Shown: positions 1 through 6,600 of the stretch, in pieces
How positions within the stretch are numbered: position 1 is the first letter of the stretch
How the letters are laid out: every line of letters begins with the position of its first letter
Assembly: GCA_904502015.1 (NCBI GenBank)
Contig: CAJGEA010000098.1
Coordinates: 1-7,123, forward strand
DNA from: an uncultured Clostridia bacterium
Lineage (GTDB): Bacteria; Bacillota; Clostridia; Oscillospirales; CAG-272
Direction: 5' to 3'
Length of the DNA stretch: 7,123 nucleotides
The notes under the pieces: generated by a model
Databases searched by the model: none
What the model was told of the DNA's origin: nothing
What the model saw: only the letters and a program-made list of their open reading frames with translations
Position numbers and translations under genes: made by a program

Positions 1-2
1 CC

Positions 3-83
3 AAATTTGAATCATTTTGCAATCGGCTATCAAACAATTATGTGAAGGAGAAAAAACGAAGCCTGATCAGGCTTCGCCGATGA
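3..83 (+). CDS. Possible 3' end of an upstream gene (partial)
   Basis: The frame starting at base 3 is open for 26 codons from the window edge to a TGA at 81-83. Its end is basic (VKEKKRSLIRLRR), and the stop overlaps the ATG at 80 in an ATGA arrangement typical of translationally coupled genes. I do not recognise the protein. An open stretch this short is expected by chance about one time in four, so the support comes mainly from the overlap. The palindrome at 57-76 would lie inside this coding tail. The alternative is that 1-79 is untranslated leader of the next gene. Confidence 0.3.
   Translation, partial: KFESFCNRLSNNYVKEKKRSLIRLRR
57..76. repeat. Perfect 20-bp palindrome between Shine-Dalgarno and start codon
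   Basis: CGAAGCCTGATCAGGCTTCG is its own reverse complement and can fold in RNA as a 7-8 bp GC-containing hairpin with a 4-6 nt loop. A strong Shine-Dalgarno (GAAGGAG, 44-50) lies 6 nt before it, and the ATG at 80 lies 3 nt after it. If the hairpin is folded out, SD and start are 9 nt apart, a normal spacing; unfolded they are 29 nt apart. On the minus strand the hairpin is followed by T6, like an intrinsic terminator, but no minus-strand gene here needs one. Confidence 0.7.
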
Positions 84-1249
84 ATTGTATGGACGAAACA
101 ATGAAGAACAGTATCCATATCGAGCCTGCCGTAAAGGTGGAGGCGGCGGATGAATGGAGCAGACTTTTTGAGAGATACGATGTGACCGAAACCGCGTGGA
201 TCGGGGCCGACGGGATCTACTCCTTTGCGCTGGATGGAAACGATGCTTTTGCGAGTGCCGCCGAAAGCACGCAAACCTTTTTTATTTTCAGCGATACGCT
301 GTTCGGTACTACGAGCAAGGACGGAAGAAAAGCGGTGCGAGAGGCTATGCCCAACCATACCTCCGCGATCCTTGAGGGAAACAAGCCCGATGCCGCGAGG
401 CGTAGATTTGTCTGGGGAAAGGGCGGCAGCTGCACCCTTGATATGCATGATCTTGACGACAATGAGAAGAAAAATCTTGTGGGCGCTCCGAAATGGTTCA
501 CAGACGGTCTTGTGCTGGGGGATAAGCTGTATCTGTTCTGCTATACCCCCATCGGACTCGTCAATGACAGGGTGGACATGGCCGTGTTCCCGATCATGGA
601 GGGCAACGTTGATTATCAGCATTATTCCCTCATCGAACCTATACCTCAGTTGTGTATGCTGACCCCAAAGGGTGAGCTGGCCATTGACTACGGATACGCC
701 GTCCACGTAAATACCAAAGAAGCGGGAGCGCCCGACCCTGACGGATATATCTACATCTACGGTGGCGGTCGCGGTTACAGCGGTTACGTTTCCCGCATCA
801 AGGCCGAGGATTTTCCCGATTTTTCCAAGCTGAGATACTATGACGGAAGCGGATGGAGCATGAATCTGGCCGATTCCGCCTCCGTGATCCGGGGCATATC
901 CCGCGAATACAGTGTGACGCCCATTCCCGTAGGCCCGAAGGCCGGGAAATACATAGCCGTATTCATGGATCAATGCGTTTCCGGTGATATTGCCTATGCC
1001 ATCGCCGACACGCCGTACGGGCCTTTTGGCGAGGCCGTCCGTTTTTACCGCGTGCCCGAGGCCGGTGAGACAGTGCTGGACGCGGAAGGCAAGGAGGATA
1101 CGGTATTTACGTATAACGCCAAGGCACATCCCCATCTATCGGAGGGAAGCCGTTTACTGATCAGCTATAATACGAACGTGTGGAACGGCGACAACACACC
1201 CTACTGCTATCACCCGAGATTCATTTGGCTTGACCTCACAACGATTTGA
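80..1249 (+). CDS. DUF5005/DUF4185-like beta-propeller protein
   Basis: The product is a 389-residue protein, probably cytoplasmic because neither a signal peptide nor a membrane segment is seen. Visible blocks are TAWIGADGIYSFALDG (about 38-53), FFIFSDTLFG (67-76), NHTSAILEG (92-100), WFTDG (139-143) and AKAHPHLS followed by LLISYNTNVWN (347-369). Repeated short beta strands with Gly/Asp turns, and an 'FxFSDT...G' block near the N-terminus with a 'HPxLS...LLISYN' block near the C-terminus, recall the DUF5005 and DUF4185 families. These are predicted propellers related in fold to glycoside hydrolases, with no firmly established activity that I know of. The family call is from memory of motifs, not a search. 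The ATG at 80 is preferred because of the ATGA overlap with a possible upstream frame and the Shine-Dalgarno at 44-50 across a foldable palindrome. The ATGs at 89 and 101 and the TTG at 17 are in frame and possible. A role in polysaccharide processing is inference. Confidence 0.88.
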   Translation: MNCMDETMKNSIHIEPAVKVEAADEWSRLFERYDVTETAWIGADGIYSFALDGNDAFASAAESTQTFFIFSDTLFGTTSKDGRKAVREAMPNHTSAILEGNKPDAARRRFVWGKGGSCTLDMHDLDDNEKKNLVGAPKWFTDGLVLGDKLYLFCYTPIGLVNDRVDMAVFPIMEGNVDYQHYSLIEPIPQLCMLTPKGELAIDYGYAVHVNTKEAGAPDPDGYIYIYGGGRGYSGYVSRIKAEDFPDFSKLRYYDGSGWSMNLADSASVIRGISREYSVTPIPVGPKAGKYIAVFMDQCVSGDIAYAIADTPYGPFGEAVRFYRVPEAGETVLDAEGKEDTVFTYNAKAHPHLSEGSRLLISYNTNVWNGDNTPYCYHPRFIWLDLTTI

Positions 1250-1453
1250 GTTGTCCGGATGTCTCATGGGATATCCCCTGCCTCCATATAATCGAACAAA
1301 AGTACGTGCGGATTCCTTTGGGACTATAAAAATGTTCAACATATTCGGGTAATGGCTCACCAAACGTAACAAATCCGAACTATTTCGCAGGTCGAAATTG
1401 GTTCGGATTTGTTTTTTGTTATAAATATTCAAGTTGATACTTAAAACTATCGC
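1250..1453. other. Convergent intergenic region
   Basis: This 204-bp gap separates the ends of two convergent genes. It is AT-rich in its right half and holds the long terminator hairpin at 1368-1417. GGGATATCCC (1268-1277) is a small perfect palindrome of unknown meaning. No credible gene is present: the minus-strand open frame across 1154-1432 overlaps the preceding coding region and has no convincing ribosome binding site. Confidence 0.7.
1368..1417 (+). terminator. Intrinsic terminator after the DUF5005-like gene
   Basis: AACAAATCCGAAC (1368-1380) and GTTCGGATTTGTT (1401-1413) are perfect 13-nt complements. The 20-nt loop contains a second stem, ATTTCG (1382-1387) with CGAAAT (1393-1398), so the whole folds as one long hairpin with a small internal bulge. 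A run of six T (1412-1417) follows on the plus strand. In the minus direction the hairpin is followed by ACGTTTGG, a poor U-tract, so efficient bidirectional termination is doubtful. It starts 118 nt after the stop codon of the upstream gene. Confidence 0.85.
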
Positions 1454-2839
1454 TCAGACGGTAGGCAGGCCCTCAAAGCCGCGGGCCAGGTCTTCCTCGG
1501 TGGGGACGTAGTCGGTCATAACGCCGTTATTGAACTTCTCGTAGGACATCATGTCGAAGTATCCCGTACCCGTCAGACCGAAGAGAATGGTCTTCTCCTC
1601 GCCCGTCTCACGGCACTTGATGGCCTCGTCCAGAGCAACGCGGATGGCGTGGCTGGACTCGGGCGCGGGCAGGATGCCCTCAATGCGGGCAAAGTACTCG
1701 GCCGCCTCAAAGACCTCGGTCTGCTTTACGGTGCGCGCTTCCATGAGTCCGTCATCGTAGAGCTGGGAGAGGGTCATGTTCATACCGTGGTAGCGCAGAC
1801 CGCCTGCGTGGGTAGCGGCGGGGATAAATCCGCTGCCGAGTGTATACATCTTGGCGAGGGGGCAGATCATGCCCGTGTCGCAGTAGTCGTAAACGTACTT
1901 ACCGCGGGTGAAGCTGGGGCAGGACGCGGGTTCGACCGCAATGAACTGATAGTCAGCCTCGCCGCGGAGCTTCTCACCCATGAAGGGAGCGATCAGACCG
2001 CCGAGGTTAGAGCCGCCGCCCGCACAGCCGATGATGATATCGGGCTTGATGCCGTACTGATCCATAGCCGCCTTGGTCTCAAGACCGATAATACTCTGGT
2101 GGAGCATGACCTGATTCATCACGCTGCCCAGCACGTAGCGGTAGTTGCCCAGCGTGCCTGCGGCCTCAACCGCCTCGGAAATGGCGCATCCCAGCGAGCC
2201 GCCCGTACCGGGGAATGCCTCGAGGATCTTGCGACCGACTGCGGTGGTCTCGGAGGGAGAGGGGGTGACCTGCGCGCCGTAGGTACGCATGACCTCGCGG
2301 CGGAAGGGCTTCTGCTCGTAGCTGACCTTAACCATGTAAACGCGGCAATCCAGTCCGAAGTAGGCGCACGCCATGGACAGCGCCGTACCCCACTGGCCGG
2401 CACCCGTCTCGGTGGTCACGCCGTCAAGACCCTGCATCTTGGCGTAGTACGCCTGCGCGATGGCGGAGTTGAGCTTATGGGAGCCGGAGGTGTTATTACC
2501 CTCGAACTTATAGTAGATCTTGGCGGGAGTGCCGAGCTTCTGCTCCAGGCAGTAGGCGCGCACCAGCGGCGCGGGACGGTACATTTTATAGAAGTCACGG
2601 ATCTCCTGCGGAATCGGGATGTAGGGGGTGGTATCGTCCAGCTCCTGACGGATGAGCTCGTCGCAGAAAACGGGGCGCAGGTCGTCGTAGGAGAGGGGCT
2701 TCTTGGTCTTTGCGTCCAGGAGGGGAGCGGGCTTATTCTTCATATCGGCGCGGAGGTTATACCACGCGGTGGGAAGATCCTTCTCTTCCAGATAAATTTT
2801 GTAGGGAATTTCCTTCTTCGTCTTGATGGTGTCGGACAT
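1454..2839 (-). CDS. trpB: Tryptophan synthase beta chain, TrpB2 type (PLP enzyme)
   Basis: This 461-residue cytoplasmic pyridoxal-phosphate enzyme is expected to join indole with serine (or a phosphorylated serine in some TrpB2 enzymes) to make tryptophan. Visible motifs are NNTSGSHKLNSA with the presumed PLP Schiff-base Lys122, ETGAGQWG (144-151) with the catalytic-type Glu144, the phosphate-binding CAGGGSN (272-278), and EGILPAPESSHA (387-398). The 'PAPE..HA' form, an extended N-terminus and a length over 430 fit TrpB2 rather than the roughly 400-residue TrpB1 that pairs with TrpA. The ATG at 2839 is preferred over an in-frame ATG at 2911 because AAGGAG sits 8 nt upstream (2848-2853) and the earlier start falls inside the T-box leader next to its terminator. 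No trpA or other trp gene adjoins it. The gene stands alone behind its own promoter and Trp T-box. It could instead act mainly in indole salvage. Confidence 0.95.
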   Translation of the reverse strand: MSDTIKTKKEIPYKIYLEEKDLPTAWYNLRADMKNKPAPLLDAKTKKPLSYDDLRPVFCDELIRQELDDTTPYIPIPQEIRDFYKMYRPAPLVRAYCLEQKLGTPAKIYYKFEGNNTSGSHKLNSAIAQAYYAKMQGLDGVTTETGAGQWGTALSMACAYFGLDCRVYMVKVSYEQKPFRREVMRTYGAQVTPSPSETTAVGRKILEAFPGTGGSLGCAISEAVEAAGTLGNYRYVLGSVMNQVMLHQSIIGLETKAAMDQYGIKPDIIIGCAGGGSNLGGLIAPFMGEKLRGEADYQFIAVEPASCPSFTRGKYVYDYCDTGMICPLAKMYTLGSGFIPAATHAGGLRYHGMNMTLSQLYDDGLMEARTVKQTEVFEAAEYFARIEGILPAPESSHAIRVALDEAIKCRETGEEKTILFGLTGTGYFDMMSYEKFNNGVMTDYVPTEEDLARGFEGLPTV

Positions 2840-2847
2840 AACGGTGT

Positions 2848-2853
2848 CTCCTT
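2848..2853 (-). promoter_or_regulatory. Ribosome binding site of trpB
   Basis: AAGGAG on the minus strand lies 8 nt before the ATG at 2839. It fixes this start and rules out the longer in-frame start at 2911. Confidence 0.9.
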
Positions 2854-2897
2854 TTCGGTTGATTTTTTGAGCGGTGGGAAAATGCGGACTGAAAAAC

Positions 2898-2934
2898 AAA
2901 AAGCCCCGCACGAAGCCTGCGCTTCACACGGGAC
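2898..2934 (-). terminator. T-box regulatory terminator
   Basis: On the minus strand GTCCCGTGTGAAGC and GCTTCGTGCGGGGC pair over 14 bp (some G-U pairs) around a GCAG loop, followed by TTTTT. It begins 13 nt after the T-box and would form when the antiterminator is not stabilised by uncharged tRNA. Confidence 0.92.
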
Positions 2935-2947
2935 GAACCATTTGGTC

Positions 2948-2965
2948 CGCGGTGCCACCCACGTT
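2948..2965 (-). promoter_or_regulatory. T-box sequence with UGGC acceptor-binding bulge
   Basis: AACGTGGGTGGCACCGCG matches the T-box core. The bulge UGGC (2954-2957) pairs with a tRNA 3' end of GCCA. The variable C implies a G discriminator base, which is what bacterial tRNA-Trp carries. This agrees with the specifier independently. Confidence 0.92.
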
Positions 2966-3091
2966 GAGGATATTCCTCCGACTCTTTGCATACGAAAATA
3001 TGCCGCGCGGGATAACGGGCGCACACCCCGTCGGTAACTACTTCCCTTCCTCTTTCGCTTTTGGGGTGGGTTTCGTACCGCCCTCGGAAGT

Positions 3092-3094
3092 CCA
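3092..3094 (-). promoter_or_regulatory. T-box specifier codon UGG (Trp)
   Basis: In the minus-strand RNA the segment GUGUGAAUGGACUUCCGAG places UGG directly after the conserved GUGAA and before a purine, the usual position of the specifier. UGG is the tryptophan codon, matching the regulated gene. Confidence 0.88.
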
Positions 3095-3190
3095 TTCACA
3101 CGTTTTCCGTATCGCAGTTACACCCTCTGCGACTCTCTATGACGGGTGGTACCGTGCTACTACTCTCCCTCATCGGTTTAACACGAAGAT

Positions 3191-3219
3191 ATTATAGCAT
3201 CCGCGTGTGAATTTGTCAA
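3191..3219 (-). promoter_or_regulatory. Consensus sigma-A promoter of the T-box/trpB unit
   Basis: On the minus strand TTGACA (3214-3219) and TATAAT (3191-3196) are both perfect and separated by exactly 17 nt. Transcription should begin near 3184, just before Stem I of the T-box. A full-consensus promoter fits a constitutively initiated transcript whose output is decided by attenuation. Confidence 0.93.
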
Positions 3220-3374
3220 GGGGAATTTTGATATTTTTTCAGACGGTTTTACACGCGCCGCTCTCTGTATCGTATATCCTCGATCCACACCGTTACTCAC
3301 ACGTGGCCGCTTGTGCATTGTATACAAAAAAATAAATCATATTCGCTCATTGTGCTGAAAATCATCCTAAAGGC
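3220..3374. other. Divergent intergenic spacer
   Basis: This AT-rich spacer lies between the two divergent promoters. Apart from the palindrome at 3318-3327 I see no gene, RNA motif or repeat that I can support. Confidence 0.6.
3318..3327. promoter_or_regulatory. TTGTATACAA palindrome, possible operator
   Basis: This perfect 10-bp palindrome lies 48 bp upstream of the -35 box of the CHAP gene. TGTATACA-type centres are commonly bound by GntR-family repressors, so an operator is possible. It is a single copy and AT-rich, and no regulator gene lies nearby, so chance is a real alternative. Confidence 0.3.
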
Positions 3375-3403
3375 TTTACAAATACATATATTTATAGTAT
3401 AAT
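3375..3403 (+). promoter_or_regulatory. Sigma-A promoter of the CHAP gene
   Basis: TTTACA (3375-3380) and TATAAT (3398-3403) are separated by 17 nt, one mismatch from full consensus. Transcription should start near 3410, giving a leader of about 138 nt. Confidence 0.85.
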
Positions 3404-3412
3404 AATGGCAGA

Positions 3413-3439
3413 TGTGGTCTTTTTTACATATAGACCGCA
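3413..3439 (+). promoter_or_regulatory. Hairpin at the 5' end of the CHAP-gene leader
   Basis: TGTGGTCT (3413-3420) pairs with AGACCGCA (3432-3439) around an 11-nt AU-rich loop, giving 8 bp with one G-U pair, within a few bases of the predicted transcript start. It may protect the 5' end of a long mRNA. The rest of the leader (3440-3534) has repeated TCCCAT and one ATGGGA that can pair in alternative ways, but it matches no riboswitch I recognise. Confidence 0.45.
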
Positions 3440-3534
3440 CGAGAACAGGAACAGTCCCATTTTATCCCATTTCGGCGCCTTGCACCGCCCATGCAGGCCG
3501 CACGAACGGTTATGGGAATGCTCCGGACATAGCG

Positions 3535-3540
3535 AAAGGA
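3535..3540 (+). promoter_or_regulatory. Ribosome binding site of the CHAP gene
   Basis: AAAGGA lies 7 nt before the ATG at 3548. That start is followed at once by a well-formed signal peptide, which settles it. Confidence 0.88.
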
Positions 3541-3547
3541 ACACAAT

Positions 3548-3640
3548 ATGAAACAACGTACATCCCGTATTCTGTCCGCTCTGTTGGCGATCGTGTTCGT
3601 AGCCACGTGCTTTGCGTGCTACCCCATCACGGTTTCCGCG
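3548..3640 (+). other. Sec signal peptide
   Basis: Residues 1-31 have a basic N-region (K2, R4, R7), a hydrophobic core (about 8-24) and a VSA/A site at 29-31. Cys21 and Cys24 lie in the core, but the residues before them (VAT, CFA) do not form a good lipobox, so a lipoprotein is unlikely. Confidence 0.9.
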
Positions 3641-6600
3641 GCGACCTACGTAACAGGTGCCAACGGCGCCTCCTCCACGTACAAGTCGGGCAAATACTAC
3701 CAAAACCACCAGAACGTGACCCTGACGGGCAACGCCGTAACCGACGTGCTTGCCATGGCCATTTCTCAGCTCGGTTATCAGGAAGGCAGCAGTGACGGCG
3801 CATATTCGGGCACGTCCTCTGGCTCCAACAACTTCACCGAGTATAACTACAACATGGGCAAACTATCGGGATCTTACGGTGGGGCCGACTATGCGTGGTG
3901 CGCCTCATTTGTGTCCTGGTGCTTACTCCAGGGCGGTGCAACCAATCATAACAGCCAATCCCACTGGTGCCGAAACAACACCGGTAACAGCAACTACATC
4001 TGGCGCGAGGTCAGTTGCGCGCAATGGTTCACCCAGCTTCAGCGATTTGGCTATGGAAAAACGCGCGGCAACCACACCCCCGATCCCGGTGATCTGATCT
4101 TTTTCTGGAATGGAAGCCGCGTCAGCCACATCGGTATTGTGCTGTACTGCGAGGGAGGCAAGGTATACACTATCGAGGGTAACACCTCCGATGCCGCAGG
4201 TCTTGTGTCCAACGGCGGTGGCGTATACTTTAAAAACTACGCCTTGACCAGCACCTATATCCATGGTTACGGCGATATGCCCTACAAGACGGCCTCCACC
4301 GCCACCATCGACTATTCGGGCAACAACCCCACCACGGGTCAGTACATGAGCACCACGGCTAAGTACCTGTATCCCTCCGAGACTGCATCCTCCCACACGG
4401 CAACCATGCCCAGATTCACTATGTTCAACGTAACCAAGGTTTGCAGCAACGGCAGACTGGAGGTCAGCTACAACGGCGGTACATACTACGTGCTGAACAA
4501 CACTGACCGCGTCATCCAGCTCTCCAGCAACTCGGGCACGAGCGCGGGCGGTTCCACTCCCTCCACTCCCTCCACCGCAACGCTGGTCGCGTCCAATCTG
4601 GACGCGCACACGATTGACGGCGTGGACAGAACGGGTGACATCTCTATCACCGCAGGACAGACCGTAGGTCTGCGCGGCTGGGCGGGCTACACGGTGGCCA
4701 TTTCCCAGTACGGCTACTACTTTGACGGCAACGCCTCTGCGGCCCTCTGGACGACCGATCCCGGCTCCACGACCGAGGAGGGCGTTATTGCCGCAGGCGG
4801 TGCAAATGCCAAGCGCTACCACATTCAGGCAAACACCGCTTCCCTGTCGGCAGGCGCGCACACCATCACCTACGTACTCAAGCTGTCCGACGGCTCGGTT
4901 CAGGCTTTGGGCACGCTGACCCCAACGGTCACGGCCGCGTCTTCGGGTGGCTCTACGGGCACGACCACCACGCCCTCGACTCCCGTAAACGCCGCGAATG
5001 TCAGCGGATACTCGAACTCTCTGGTTGACTACCATACCATCAACGGTGTATCCAGCTCGGCATGGCCCGACGGTCAGGGCTTGATCCTCTCCCACATCAA
5101 CGATGCCCCCGTCGGTACTCTGGTAGGCATCCGCGCGTGGGCAGGCTTCTCCCAGAATATCACGGCTGCGGGCTACTACTTTGACTCCAACTACGCAAAC
5201 ATCTCCTGGACGGGTACGGTCATCGCTCTGAACTCGGCTGACGCAGGCGATCAGGGTGTCATCAACGCGGCCGGCCCCCAGGCCAAGCGTTACGAGATCG
5301 TGGCAGACACCACGGGACTCACCTCGGGCAACCACACCGTTCACTTCGTTCTGAAGCTGGCCGACGGCACCGTTGCCATCACCAATAGCCTGCCTCTCAA
5401 CAACATGACGGGCGGCGCTTCGGGCGGTTCTTCCGGCGGTTCCTCCTCCGGCTCTACCACCACCATCACCGAGGTGAACAAGTCCGTTGACAACGTCACC
5501 ACTCAGGTAGGCGGCGGCCCCGTATTCACGCACGGCAAGATTTCCGAGGTCAATGACTTCGACGCCGCCAACACCGTCGTTGGTCTCCAGGGATGGGCAG
5601 GCTACACCGCCGCCATCACCGAATTCGGCTACTACTTCGACGGCAACGCCTCCTCGGGCAAATTCAGCTCCTCCTACATCGCTTCCTTCCACAGTAACGA
5701 TGACAAGGCTGCCGTTCAGGCAGCGGGCGGCTCGTATGCCGTTCGTTACGACATTCAGGTTCCCATGTCCTCTCTGACTGCGGGCAATCACACCCTGACG
5801 TTTGCCGCCAAGTTTGCTGACGGCACAACCAAGAAGGTCTACGAGATCACGCTGGGCAACATTACCAACAGCAGTAGCTCCTCCGGCGGTTCCTCCTCCG
5901 GCTCTACCACCACCATCACCGAGGTGAACAAGTCCGTTGACAACGTCACCACCCAGGTGAGCGGCGGCGCCGTATATACCTACGGCAAGATCACCGAGGT
6001 CAACGACTTCAACGCTGCCATCACCACCGTCGGTCTGCAGGGTTGGATCGGCTACTCCGCCGCCATCACCTCCTTCGGTTACTATTTTGACGGCAATACC
6101 TCTTCGGGCTCCTTCAGCTCGTCCTACATTTCTGCCTTCCACAGCAATGACGACAAGGCCGCCATTCAGACCGCAGGCGGCGCGAACGCCGTTCGCTTCG
6201 ACATTCAGGCTCCCATGTCCTCTCTGTCGGCAGGCAACCACACCATGACGTTTGCCGCCAAGTTTGCGGACGGCACCATCAAGACCATTTACACGCTGTC
6301 TCTTGGTAACGTTACCAATACCAGCGGCGGCAGTTCGGGCGGTTCTTCTTCGGGCGACAACTCCTCGGGCGACAACAGCGGCTCTACCACCCCCTCTACG
6401 GGCACCGTGGTCGATCCCTCCGCCGTCTCGGGCTCTATCGTTCAAAACGACTTCTACACCACCAACACCGTCAACCAGTTCTCCTACTCGCAGTACGTAG
6501 AGTTCTGGAAGGAGAGCGCAAACATTGTCGGTATCACCACGGGTGACACCGCAGGTCTGAAGGGTTGGGCCAGCTTCGGCTCCAACACCATTTCCCAGTT

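Larger units (their letters stand above)
2898..3184 (-). promoter_or_regulatory. T-box riboswitch, tRNA-Trp specific
   Basis: This leader of about 287 nt lies between the promoter and trpB. Read on the minus strand it has the standard T-box order: a Stem I 5' part with GGGAGAGTAGTA (K-turn/AG-bulge type), the distal AGAGAGTCG motif (3130-3138), GTGAA followed by the UGG specifier (3092-3094), small hairpins of the Stem II/III region (for example GAGGA/TCCTC within 2966-2978), the T-box AACGTGGGTGGCACCGCG (2948-2965), and a terminator ending in T5. In known T-boxes, uncharged tRNA bound by specifier and acceptor end stabilises the antiterminator and allows read-through. Here shortage of charged tRNA-Trp should switch on trpB. 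The 5' end at about 3184 is estimated from the -10 box. Confidence 0.95.

Noticed and set aside
57..76. Ordinary intrinsic terminator for a plus-strand upstream gene
   Set aside because: No T-tract follows on the plus strand (CCGATGAATTG). Only the minus direction has T6, and no minus-strand gene precedes it.
38..1135. Open frame of 365 codons on the minus strand
   Set aside because: It is in register opposite the propeller-like gene, whose translation is clearly protein-like. The reverse product is not.
2840..2911. Longer N-terminus for TrpB from an ATG at 2911
   Set aside because: The extra 24 residues are not family-like, the start lies just 13 nt after the leader terminator's T-tract, and a strong ribosome binding site serves the ATG at 2839.
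1649..3037. Open frame of 462 codons on the plus strand
   Set aside because: It lies in codon register opposite trpB and runs on into the T-box leader. It has no recognisable protein features.
3141..3153. GACGGGTGGTACC, which looks like a second T-box on the plus strand
   Set aside because: It is part of Stem I of the minus-strand leader. No specifier, Stem I or terminator accompanies it on the plus strand.
2740..3197. Several small open frames on both strands across the T-box
   Set aside because: The region is fully explained as a structured leader RNA. None of the frames has a recognisable domain.
3404..3547. c-di-AMP or c-di-GMP riboswitch before the CHAP gene
   Set aside because: The conserved cores of these classes are not visible, and the leader is short for a c-di-AMP element.
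5432..6319. CRISPR or mobile-element interpretation of the repeated DNA
   Set aside because: The repeats are in frame, 450 bp apart and encode homologous protein domains. There are no short regularly spaced repeats, terminal inverted repeats or transposase.
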